Positions 1-8,584 of a stretch of DNA of 64,000 nt are shown here, one piece after another. Origin of the DNA: Acanthosepion esculentum (taxonomy: Eukaryota; Mollusca; Cephalopoda; Sepiida; Sepiidae). Location: contig OZ038510.1 of assembly GCA_964036315.1 (NCBI GenBank), positions 86,605,664 to 86,669,663 on the forward strand. The letters are read 5' to 3'. Every line of letters begins with the position of its first letter. The stretch's first letter is position 1. Under the pieces are notes generated by a model. The model saw only the letters and a list, made by a program, of their open reading frames with translations, was not told the origin of the DNA and ran no database searches. The position numbers and the translations under genes were made by a program.

Positions 1-128
1 ATGCACTTTACTTACACATACACATCGATACACACAGGCACATACATCTACATTCAATATGATCTAGACGGTCAGATGTCGAAGCTATTCGTGGCTTAAT
101 ATGTTATTAAACGAATTTAAACTTGAAA
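1..128. other. unassigned AT-rich sequence
   Basis: I see no coding frame, tRNA-like box or repeat structure beyond a short run of CA/CATA-type dinucleotides near the start. Confidence 0.5.
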
Positions 129-330
129 TATAGCTAAACCGGTCAAATATACATAGATAAAATTTATACAAATAAATATTTATAAATAAATATTTATTTG
201 TTTAAATTTTATCTATGTATATATTTATAAATAAATATTTATTTGTTTAAATTTTATCTATGTATATATTTATAAATAAATATTTATTTGTTTAAATTTT
301 ATCTATGTATATTTGACCGATTTAGCTATA
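129..330. repeat. foldback element with internal 45-bp tandem repeats
   Basis: The outer 38 bases at 129-166 are repeated in inverted orientation at 293-330 with one or two mismatches (TATAGCTAAACCGGTC against GACCGATTTAGCTATA). Between them a 45-bp AT-rich unit starts at 179, 224 and 269, so the repeat spacing is exactly 45. The structure is that of a small foldback or MITE-like element with no coding capacity. It directly abuts the broken end of the Tigger-like MITE at 331, so it may have inserted there. Confidence 0.75.
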
Positions 331-494
331 TTTAGTCTCTTATATCCGGGTTTCTCTTATATCCGGGTTTCTCTTATATCCGGGTTTGGTCTATTTTGTT
401 TAGGTAAGTATGGCTCTAATTTTGGACCAGAGATAATCTATCTTATATCCGGGTTTCTCTTATATCCGGGTCTCTTATATCCGAGGTTACACTG
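331..494 (-). mobile_element. Tigger/pogo-like MITE, truncated
   Basis: This copy is built of repeated CTCTTATATCCGGGTTT motifs and ends in GGTTACACTG followed by TA at 495-496. It matches the reverse complement of the complete copy at 63226-63446, including the middle segment GGACCAGAGA. The end opposite to the preserved terminal repeat is missing; the break coincides with the edge of the foldback element. Repeated CCGGATATAAGAG-type subterminal motifs and a TA target are known from Tigger/pogo elements. The assignment to that superfamily is an inference from the ends only, since no transposase is present. Confidence 0.7.
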
Positions 495-540
495 TATATA
501 TACTGTATATAAATCATCTATTAAATAAATCGAATAGGTT

Positions 541-1000
541 ATTTTGCCGGTACCAGTAAAATAGACACCAAGCGTATTTATGCCGCTCCCGATAAAGTAG
601 ACACCAAGCCTATTTTGCCGCTCCCGATAGACACCAAGCCTATTTTGCTGCTCCCGATAAAGTACACATCAAATCTATTTTGCCGCTCCCGATAAAGTAG
701 ATACCTAGAGTATTTTGCCGCTCCCGATAATGTAGACACCAAGCGTAATTTGCCGCTCCCGATAAAGTAGACACCGAGCCTATTTTGCTGCTCCCGATAA
801 AGTACACATCAAATCTATTTTGCCGCTCCTGATAAAGTAGATACCTAGCCTATTTTGGCGATCCCGATAATGTAGACACCAAGCCTATTTTGCTGCTCCC
901 GACAGACACCAAGCCTATTTTGCTGCTCCCTATAAAGTAGACAGCAAGCGTATTTTGCCGCTCCCGATAAAGTAGACACCACGCCTATTTTGCCGGTAAA
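541..1000. repeat. minisatellite, about 35-bp unit
   Basis: About a dozen imperfect copies of a unit containing TTTTGCCGCTCCCGATAAAG followed by TAGACACCAAGCCTA. Several units are shortened by loss of the AAAGTAG part, and two near-identical sub-blocks (around 640-720 and 780-860) suggest duplication of groups of units. No open frame runs through it. Confidence 0.85.
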
Positions 1001-1868
1001 TAGTTTTCGAATAGATAGTATTTTTGCATATCTTATATCTGAGATCGTCTACACAGTGGTTATGTGAGGCGTGTAGACAGGTCTTGACCAACATGGATTC
1101 TGTGCTCTGTGACCGTTATTATTAGTGGGTGCACCTGAACTTCATTATATTAGCAAGAGAACCATGCGACAGGTGCAAGTTTTGGATTTTCAGCGTCTGT
1201 TATGCCTGAAGCGCTTAAAATATCCAGAGACTTCTATATTTCTTATAATAATTTAATGATGAATAAGTGATTTTAACTTGTCTTTTAACAATTTATGGTG
1301 AAAAAGATTTTAAATTGTCTTAACAATTGATGGTGAGAATAAATACACTTCTTTGTTAAATCTTTGTTTTTTTGCATTACCTGCTTTCATAATAATAAAA
1401 ATATTTACCTGCAAAATAGCCTGGTGGTCAATTTTGTCGAGACCGGCTGAAAAGCATGTTTTTTTTGTTGTTTTTTGTTGTTTTGTTTTTTTTTTTTTAC
1501 CGGGGATCGGAAAATTCGGCTTTTCTTCTAAATAGTGTTTCTTACTTTTGTTGTTGATTCTGAAGAACAAAGAGAATATATAAATTCCGTTGTATCATGT
1601 TTAGGTTTTATTTAAATTCTAATTATCATTGCCGAGGAGTGAAGGTGGTTAAATTAATAGCGGTGTCACCGGAAAACCCGTCTTTTTGACACTACGTTTT
1701 TCATTTTTCTTTTATTTTTGTTGTTGCTGCTTTTGTTTTCTGTAATTCTCAATATCCTTCTGTAGAACCATTTTTTTTTTTTTGCTTCTGGTTTCCTCTT
1801 CATATCTTTGTCTTTTTGTGTATTCACTGAATACGTTTCTCTATCCGCATGCAAGCTTTTTTCTGGTA
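1001..1868. other. unassigned sequence with poly-T tracts
   Basis: AT-rich DNA with long T tracts (around 1460-1500 and 1768-1782). Short open frames overlap on both strands without recognisable domains, so I do not call them genes. Confidence 0.5.
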
Positions 1869-2295
1869 AAAAACATGCAATGATAACAGCAAAAATTGCA
1901 ATATGAACACTGGTAAAAAAAAATGATTGCTGAAGACATTAGGTTTATAATACCCAGAAATTCATACACAGATTTCCTCAAGGACACATGGCACAGCGGA
2001 TAAAGGCGTTAGTTAGATCCAGTGACAGGACCCAAAGAGTGTGAGTTCAATCCCCGGTTAAGGCAGTACAGAACTTTCATGGGGAAATTAACAGGGGTAA
2101 CTGATAACTGACATCCATTAAACATTAGTGAGCGAAATAAAAGGTTCAGTTCGACATTCCAACCACCTGAAGAAGGCCGGAGCGTACAACGGCGGAAACG
2201 TTGTAATAAATATGGCGACAATGATGAGAACAATAGTCCGAATAATGTAAATAATGTACATAATACCTCATCTCAGAAATATAGACAGAAGCTTT
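1869..2295 (+). mobile_element. family A: tRNA-like/Penelope-tail repeat
   Basis: The segment includes a tRNA-like part (GGCACAGCGGATAAAGGCG, then GAGTTCAATCCCCGG as a B-box-like element near 2043). This is followed by a body ending in CTGAAGAAGGCCGG...CGGAAACGTTGTAATAA and CCTCATCTCAGAAATATAGA. Other copies lie at 7194-7580, 18071-18515, 46560-46865 and a diverged one at 53740-54000. The copy at 7194-7580 is continuous on its strand with a Penelope-type GIY-YIG remnant, so this unit may be the 3' part of a Penelope-like element rather than an independent SINE. Confidence 0.75.
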
Positions 2296-3120
2296 TTATA
2301 CTTAATAAATCTACTCTTTGGGGTCTGCGATGCCTAGCACTCGACGCTCGACTATTATAACGATTTGCCAAGATAATTAAACATCCAAGCGATACAATGC
2401 GAGACACAGAGAACATAGATTTGATGTCAGTTTAACAGTTTTGTCTTGTTTACGAAATTAAAATTTGTATGTAATAAAAAGAACATTCCAATGGCGCAAA
2501 TATTAGACAATGACATTAACGCAATGTTTGTTTTGTTTTGTCTTTTTGTGTGTATTTGTGGGGGGGGGGTTGTTCTTTTCTTTTTAATATGTTTCTTGAG
2601 CACAATTTGCCGGAATTTCACATCGGTGTCAGTGAAAAAAAAAATCAGGCCTGTTGATTACAGGACAGTTTTATGGGGTATCGTTAATAATCCTGTAGCA
2701 TGATACAGAAGCTTTACCTAACATGAAATTAGCCGCTTTATTATTTATAAGCTGCCATTTTGACGGAGGTAATCATTTATCAACTGATACCAGACATATT
2801 GTCAACAAGGTCAGGACAAAGGTGCTTGACGCAAAAGCCGCTCATTACGAATGATAATGACGGACAGCTACTGGAAGGTCGAACGAGTGAGTGCACCCTC
2901 TTGCAACATTCGTGCGACATGTTTGGGGTCTTTTTTATTGGCTGTAACAGAAATTATGAGATGCATGACGTGAGAGGAACTACAATAAAGACGAATGAAC
3001 ACAGATTTAACTTTTATTTACTTTTTGTTACGATAACAAATTTTCTATTTTTTTTTTGTATTTTATTTTCATGAAATCTATAAAAAATATTATTTATTTA
3101 CTAGTAATATTTAGCCCCCC
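2296..3120. other. unassigned; no supported gene
   Basis: A 104-codon open frame at 2760-3074 (+) has a hydrophobic tail but no recognised domain, and there is no surrounding gene structure. A poly-G tract lies near 2560. I regard the frame as chance. Confidence 0.4.
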
Positions 3121-3129
3121 CCACCCCAC

Positions 3130-3315
3130 CAAGGGTTACATGTAACACAAGGCCGGGTTTAATGTGGGATTCCGAGCCCGTAGGCTCGGCCAAAAATATT
3201 CTCTATTGGAACCCGTAAGAACGGGTTCAGGTATAGTCTACCTCTCCCGAACGAGACTCTGCCCTTCGGCATAGCCTCGTCCGGCTTCCTCTCTGCCCGA
3301 AGGCAGAGAGTTCGA
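3130..3315. other. cluster of short GC hairpins
   Basis: Four small perfect hairpins or palindromes lie within 180 bases: GTTACATGTAAC (3135-3146), CCGAGC/GCTCGG (3172-3189), GAACCCG/CGGGTTC (3209-3228) and the 9-bp arms CTCTCTGCC/GGCAGAGAG (3289-3310). The stretch is much richer in GC than its surroundings. I do not recognise the family. Confidence 0.7.
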
Positions 3316-4435
3316 CCAAATAACTAGGCTCGATACATGCCGTCAAAAATGGTGGAAATTGTTAGAAAGTTTTAATAGTAAGATGTAATGAAACAAGTCT
3401 TGAAACAATGTATTGAGATTCAATAAAGAATTCTCACCTAAAACGGGGGGCCAATAAACCGTTTAATTAATCCGTTCTCTCTCTCTGTTTTTAAACGTTC
3501 AATGATATTCTATGATTCATTGATTACTCCTGGTATTATTGAAATTGCTTTTTGTTCAATATCTTTTCATGTGAAACGGAAAATATATTTACAAAGAAAA
3601 GGATTAGAAACATAACCACAAAGACGGCGACGGCTAAGCCTATTTCAAGACCAAAATGAAGCAAGACGATAACTTAACAGAAGAAGGTAACTGAATGCCT
3701 CACATGAAAGGCCTGAACAAATAAAACTGCAATCTAAGAAATGTAGAAGTAATGGAACTGATTAATTAAACGGTTCATTTTTCTCGGCTACTAATTTTAT
3801 GTTACTGTAAATAAATATTTTATTTGTATAGATTATTAAAACAACTAAGGGAAGTAATCTTTTTTTATAATGCGGTTCATCTTGTACAAGGCCTGAGAGC
3901 TACTCGAGGTAGAGGGTAACAGAGTAAGAGGCACATTTTATGCAGATATATATATATGGAAAATAACGGTTAACTCTAGACTTGAACAAGATTGTAATGA
4001 TCCAGAAAACATCCTTTGAAAGTCGATTCTACAGGGCGGTGGTTCGTGGGAAGTAACTTCCCGAGTGAAACTTAGTCCTCACAAATTAGATACAGAAACA
4101 ATGAGGGTGCTTCGCTAAAATGCGAGTAGCATGGTGGGTCTTAGCTATAAAGGTTAGAACCGGTGGAACTAAAAGACGTAGTTCGTTCGAGAAATTTCCA
4201 AGCGACAGAGCAGAGAGGCTTGCGACATTTCGTCCGTGAGAGAGAGAAAGTTGGGTGGAAAATAATTTGTCACCCACAAGGACGCGAAGAGTAGCTTAAG
4301 TTGATTTAATACCTTCCTACTACAGATGGAACAAGAAATATATAAATAAATTACCCCCCACACACACACCAAAAAAAACGTCAGCTCTTAAATCACTTCT
4401 ACAGTATACCAGCTGACGCTTCCAATAGTATATAT
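3316..4435. other. unassigned AT-rich sequence
   Basis: No domain, tRNA-like box or tandem repeat is visible. Open frames on the minus strand at 4086-4372 overlap each other in different frames and look random. Confidence 0.45.
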
Positions 4436-4589
4436 TTGGGTATGATTTTGATTTTATTTCGAAGCAAACAATCAAAGTTATTGATGCACAACAAGAAGAA
4501 AAACTCAGCTACGCTAACCAGATTACCAGCGGTTCCTAGCCTAATTCTCGATAAGAACAAACACAAAACAAAATATCTGCATCTTTTTA

Positions 4590-4830
4590 CTGCTCATAGC
4601 TTGAGTAATGAGAACAAAAGAAACACATTTGTGCCTAGGATAAGAAAAGTACAATTGAAATTTCTGAGACGTATAACGATGAAAGAGGACTCGGAGAATT
4701 TGACATTTACAAGACTTTTGTGATGCCAACGAATACCCGTTGTCACTTTTGTAATGCCCGTTGTAGTAGAGACTTTGTAATTGCAGGTACAACAACCATA
4801 GTGCACACATAAAAGAAGAAACATATATCT
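4590..4830 (+). pseudogene. LINE ORF2 C-terminal fragment
   Basis: The plus-strand frame ending at 4723 contains RKVQLKFLRRITMKEDSENL, which matches the C-terminal pattern of a widespread class of non-LTR retrotransposon proteins (K-F-L-G-H-I-M-R-K-E-x-L-E-N-L). The sequence just downstream (CCCGTTGTCACTTTTGTAATG) recurs at about 5360, after another fragment, and so probably belongs to the element's 3' region. The reverse transcriptase itself is absent. Confidence 0.6.
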
Positions 4831-5339
4831 GCTATTACTTCTCAGTTCTCACTGTCTGGTCTTGACAGAGTTTAAAAGCAATAACGCGCCTTTGTGGATG
4901 ATTAATTATTTCCCACCCTGCGACGTTTTTCCCCCACAGACGAATCATTGCTAGCCTCTCACTACTCTATCACGATTACTATTGTAAACGTTCAAACCAA
5001 CTGCTTAGTTCTATCAGTTCAGACATTTACTGTTCGGGTACGCCATGCCAAGTACAAGACGTCAAATCATCCTCATTCCCTTCGTATTACTCTGCTTAAG
5101 GAGAAGGTTCCAGTTAGACAGCCTCCCCAACTCACCCAGAATTTGCTCTCTGCGGAGCAGACTCCTGAGCGGATGCTTCCCCCGAATATTACGATGTTAA
5201 CTTCTTCAAGTCTAGATTCAACCGGTATTTATACTATATATTCTCTTAATATACACCTCTTCTTTTTTCTTCCTGCAATACGCCTTTACTGGACACTGAT
5301 CAGGATAAACTAGAAGAAATGTGTGCCGACAAAAGAATA
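4831..5339. other. unassigned
   Basis: A 121-codon plus-strand frame (4948-5313) shows no domain I recognise and ends in a hydrophobic stretch over AT-rich sequence. I do not support it as a gene. Confidence 0.35.
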
Positions 5340-5917
5340 CTGAAAATTCTATGGACACTTATACTCGTTGTCACTGTTGTAATGCTCCTTGTAGTAGAGA
5401 CTTTGTAATCGCAGATACAACTATAGTAACGCCGTTGAACAATACTGATGTCAGACGCCTTTGAATATCACTCGCGCTCATAGTATTTGCTCAATTATCC
5501 TCGCTCGTATAGTGATCCGTATCGTGATCCGTATAGAGAAATAGTATAGAGAATATTATTTCGTATAGTAATAGAGGATAGAGTAGAAATGGTGGTCAGT
5601 ATAGTAATAGAGGATAGACTAGGAATGATGATCAATCTTGACGTCACGCTACCTTCCATATATGTGTTTCCTTTATGGTCACGTGGTCTACTTAAATCAA
5701 TAATGGGATCGCCTGTGTTTGCTCACTGGCGATCTATGTTCAAACTCAAGTGTCGGCAGCGACACTTTATTCCTATATAACAAAGACATATTGAAGGCAA
5801 AAGAAACAGAATCAGGAGAAGACAGCTGAAATTCATTGGACACATAATGAGGAAGGGGATCTTGGAAAACTTAATCCTCACGAGAAAGAGAGACAGGGGA
5901 AGGCAGCGAGTGAATTG
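5340..5917 (+). pseudogene. LINE 3' fragment
   Basis: The first part repeats the sequence downstream of the 4.6 kb fragment (GTAGTAGAGACTTTGTAAT). The last part, around 5795-5915, encodes RRRQLKFIGHIMRKGILENL, the same LINE C-terminal motif, in a different frame. It is broken by stops and by a block of degenerate GTATAGTAATAGAGGATAGA repeats around 5500-5630. It ends immediately before a 5S-derived segment. Confidence 0.6.
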
Positions 5918-6022
5918 AGGCTTACGGCCATATCAGGTTGAAACACCGATTCCCGTACGATCACCGAAGTCGATGCTGGGCTAAATGTCTAAACGCTCGG
6001 TAAAAAAAGCAGGTGCTGCAAG
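5918..6022 (+). mobile_element. 5S rRNA-derived SINE head
   Basis: The sequence GGCTTACGGCCATATCAGG is a 5S rRNA 5' end. CGATCACCGAAGTCGATGC and a closing GCAGGTGCTGCAAGC follow, in the order and spacing expected for 5S rRNA. Several internal changes make a functional rRNA unlikely. It is read as a SINE3-type head or a retro-pseudogene of 5S RNA. Confidence 0.7.
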
Positions 6023-6450
6023 CTGTTGTATACCCCTTTCGTGCTGTGGGTAAACTTAGCACGACGGTCTCGATTCACTTATCTGCTGCTTTCTTTTTTT
6101 CTGTCATCCTCCGACCGGGTGATTGGTTTGTTCAGAAGTAAAATGAGAACTCCAACAAAAGGGATTTTTAAACTTATCTATTTTATTAAACAAGTCGATG
6201 TGTACATTTTTAACTAGCCAGTGGGGGTCGTTTCTATCACCTCCACCTGGGAGAAAGCTCCCCGAGAAGATGAAATAACCACGTCTGATCTTTTCGACGT
6301 TTAAAACTTAACTCCTCGAAAACACTTTCTAAATATAACATACCCACGTTCGGCTAGGCCAATCAAAATAGAAATCCCTATTTAGTCAAGGTCAGCCTCA
6401 GAAGGTCTGGGCCAAATACACTGCCACGAAAAAATAATAGCTTTAAACTA
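6023..6450. other. unassigned
   Basis: Nothing recognisable between the 5S-derived head and the tRNA-like SINE body. It may be filler between two pieces of the same SINE type. Confidence 0.4.
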
Positions 6451-6454
6451 TTAT

Positions 6455-6730
6455 TTAATATAAGCTTGCATGTGCGGGTGGTGTTATGTATAACGACTTG
6501 AAATTGTTAATCAGGGAGCCGAGTTCGAATTCCAGCCGGAATCGTTATATTCACGTACACGCTAATAACCTTGAGAAATGTATGACTCCATCTCCCCCCC
6601 CCACAATTATGGGTTAATTAGCAGGAACTGTATCAGTAAATCATTGTTGTTATCGTCAAAAATTATACACACAATCTGAAAATAGTATCTGGCTTTAAGT
6701 AACCTACAAAAAGCGGTAAAAAAAAAATGA
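6455..6730 (+). mobile_element. tRNA-like SINE body with shared tail
   Basis: GTGCGGGTGGTGTTATGTATAA resembles the A-box region. GCCGAGTTCGAATTCCAG is a good B-box. A body follows, and then the tail TGGCTTTAAGTAACCTACAA seen at 11810, 15000, 59590 and 59925. The same body follows 5S-derived heads at 7003 and 14436. C-rich and A-rich runs mark decay. Confidence 0.7.
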
Positions 6731-7002
6731 AGACATATATAACAACTCAAAAACTTAAGTAAAAATATACTTTTGTAAGCTGGTACTTTTTTTACTTATG
6801 TCCTATGTTATTTTAATAAGGAAAATAAGAAAAAGAGCTCCAGGTTATAAGTACACCTGAAACCGACGTATCCTAGAAAGAAAAAAAAGGGATAATTAGC
6901 TTTCCTATCTCATTCTCAAATGCAGAAATTCCTACTAAGCTACCTACAATCACATCATGAATAAAACAAAATTCCCATAATCTAAATCTAATAAACGGTA
7001 CC
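6731..7002. other. unassigned A-rich sequence
   Basis: No repeat family or gene was recognised. Confidence 0.4.
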
Positions 7003-7193
7003 AAGATGGGTGATCGCTTAGCAATACCAGCTGCTGTGGATGTGCAGGTGGTGTAATAGATAATGGCTCGGAATTGTTAATCTTAGGGCCAAGTTCCAAT
7101 TCCCGTCGAGTTCATTATATTCACTTATTCACAAATACCATTATGCACAAATACCCTAACTATGGGTTAACTAGTAAGACATGTATCATTAAC
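7003..7193 (+). mobile_element. 5S-tail plus tRNA-like SINE, truncated
   Basis: The 3' end of a 5S-derived head (GATGGGTGATCGCTTAGC, ending GCTGCTGTGGATGTGCAGG) runs directly into the tRNA-like body (TGGTGTAATAGATAATGGCTC; B-box-like CAAGTTCCAATTCCCG). It stops at the family A copy at 7194, with no tail. The direct junction of the 5S and tRNA parts is the same as in the 14.4 kb copy. Confidence 0.7.
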
Positions 7194-7580
7194 TATTTAT
7201 TACAACGTTTCGGCCGCTGTACGCTCCGGCCTTCTTCAGGTGGTTCGAATGTCGAACTGAACCCTTTATTTTGCTCACTGGGGTAGACTGTTCTAGTTCC
7301 ACGTGCCATGTTTAATGGATGTCAGTTATCAGTTATCTCCTGTTAATTTCCCTCTAAAAGTTCTCCACTGCCTTAACCGGGTATTGAACTCACACTCTTT
7401 GGGTCCTGTCACTGGATCTAACCAACGCCTTTGTCCACTGTGCCATGTGTCCTTGAGGATATCTGTGTATGAATTTCTGGGTATTATAAACCTAATGTCT
7501 TCACCTACCATTTTTTACCAGTGCTCATATTGCAATTTTTGATGTTATCCTTGCATGTTTTTTACCAGAGCTCATATTGC
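7194..7580 (-). mobile_element. family A repeat, reverse orientation
   Basis: Read on the minus strand it gives the tRNA-like part, then the body, then CTGAAGAAGGCCGG...GCGGCCGAAACGTTGTAATA. Its minus-strand 5' side is continuous with the GIY-YIG remnant at 7581-7815 through CAATATGAGCACTGGTAAAA. This is the best evidence that family A is the end of a Penelope-like element. Confidence 0.8.
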
Positions 7581-7815
7581 AACTTTGTGTTGATATTATC
7601 GCGATTCTCTGGCACTCCTTATTACTGGTTCCCATATTGTATTCATTTCTATGCTTGGTCGGCTCAGGAGATTTTTGTGGCCTAGCAAATGTGCTGATTC
7701 CTTAAGTTTACGAATTTTCCAATAATGTTCCTTGTCTATGATCTCAACCTGATCCCACCTGATTCCATATGTGGTCAGCCACATCTGATTTTTCCACTTC
7801 CCCTCGTGTTACGTA
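7581..7815 (-). pseudogene. Penelope-like GIY-YIG domain, C-terminal half
   Basis: The minus-strand frame at 7596-7784 encodes KIRKLKESAHLLGHKNLLSR and PSIEMNTIWEPVI. This pattern, hydrophilic helices ending in SRPSIEMNTIWEP, follows the GIY-YIG nuclease in a class of reverse-transcriptase elements of animals. The adjacent region reads VTRGEVEKSDVADHIW, then shifts frame. It faces a plus-strand copy of the preceding half of the same domain (7816-7990), so the two halves lie head to head. Non-functional. Confidence 0.65.
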
Positions 7816-7990
7816 GAGGAAAACATGACTAAAGGCTGTGTGTACGCTATCCTGTGCAGCTGCGGAAAGAAATATAAAGGAGAGACAGGCCGCCCCTTTA
7901 AGGTGAGGCTTCAAGAACACCAGAAAGCTGTAACACGAGGGGAAGTGGAAAAATCAGGCGTGGCTGACCACTCGCCCCAACTTGCTTAAC
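7816..7990 (+). pseudogene. Penelope-like GIY-YIG domain, N-terminal half
   Basis: The translation contains GCVYAILCSCGKKYKGETGR, which corresponds to the GIY-YIG core (usually YKIPC.CGK.YIGETGR; here I is replaced by K in the second motif). VRLQEHQKAVTRGEVEKSG follows. It shares about 40 bases around GTAACACGAGGGGAAGTGG with the opposite-strand copy next to it, forming an inverted repeat. Confidence 0.65.
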
Positions 7991-8280
7991 TTTGTGTATA
8001 CCTCCTATCGCTTATCGCTTGACATGACAAGAGTGAACTATGATTCATCGTCCCGTTATTTTTTAGTAGACATCAGAACTTATAAAGTCATAACTTAATA
8101 TGAATTCTGTCGTATTTTATGTGCTTTTTTTTCTAAAGAATATGAGTAGATAGGCTCAGCTTTAGGCCGGACGACACTTCTTCCATATACATTGAACAGG
8201 AATAGAGGTTCATCCCTTGTTCCCTTATCATGATATAGTTTACTGTTTCCCACTTTCTTCTACCAGATTCACAATTATTT
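7991..8280. other. unassigned
   Basis: No recognisable repeat or gene. Confidence 0.4.
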
Positions 8281-8584
8281 ATTGGTGATCAGACTAACCA
8301 GTGGCTGTGACTCTCCATCGTACGGGTACCGGGTTGGCAGTTTGCTGGCTACTGCTTCCGACTGGTCGTTAGGTGCCCGAACTCTTTGGAGAGGCTGCTC
8401 TGATCAACAGTCGCATAATATCGGGGTATCTGTGGTGCCGTGGTGCGCATGGGTAGGGTTCCTGCATATATTTTCGGTGGGAAACCCTGCGGCCACTGTT
8501 CTCAGCCACGCACTGACTGGTTTGTATTGCCATTGACGACAGAATTATGGCGGTCATTTTTCCTCTCTCCTCAAAACAAATATC
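8281..8584 (+). other. probable LINE 5' leader
   Basis: Relatively GC-rich sequence with an 84-codon open frame, directly upstream of the LINE coding remnant that starts at 8585. Its position suggests the 5' untranslated region or the end of a preceding reading frame of the same element. No domain is recognised. Confidence 0.35.

Noticed and set aside
2760..3074. 104-residue protein
   Set aside because: No domain, an AT-driven hydrophobic tail, and no splice or promoter context.
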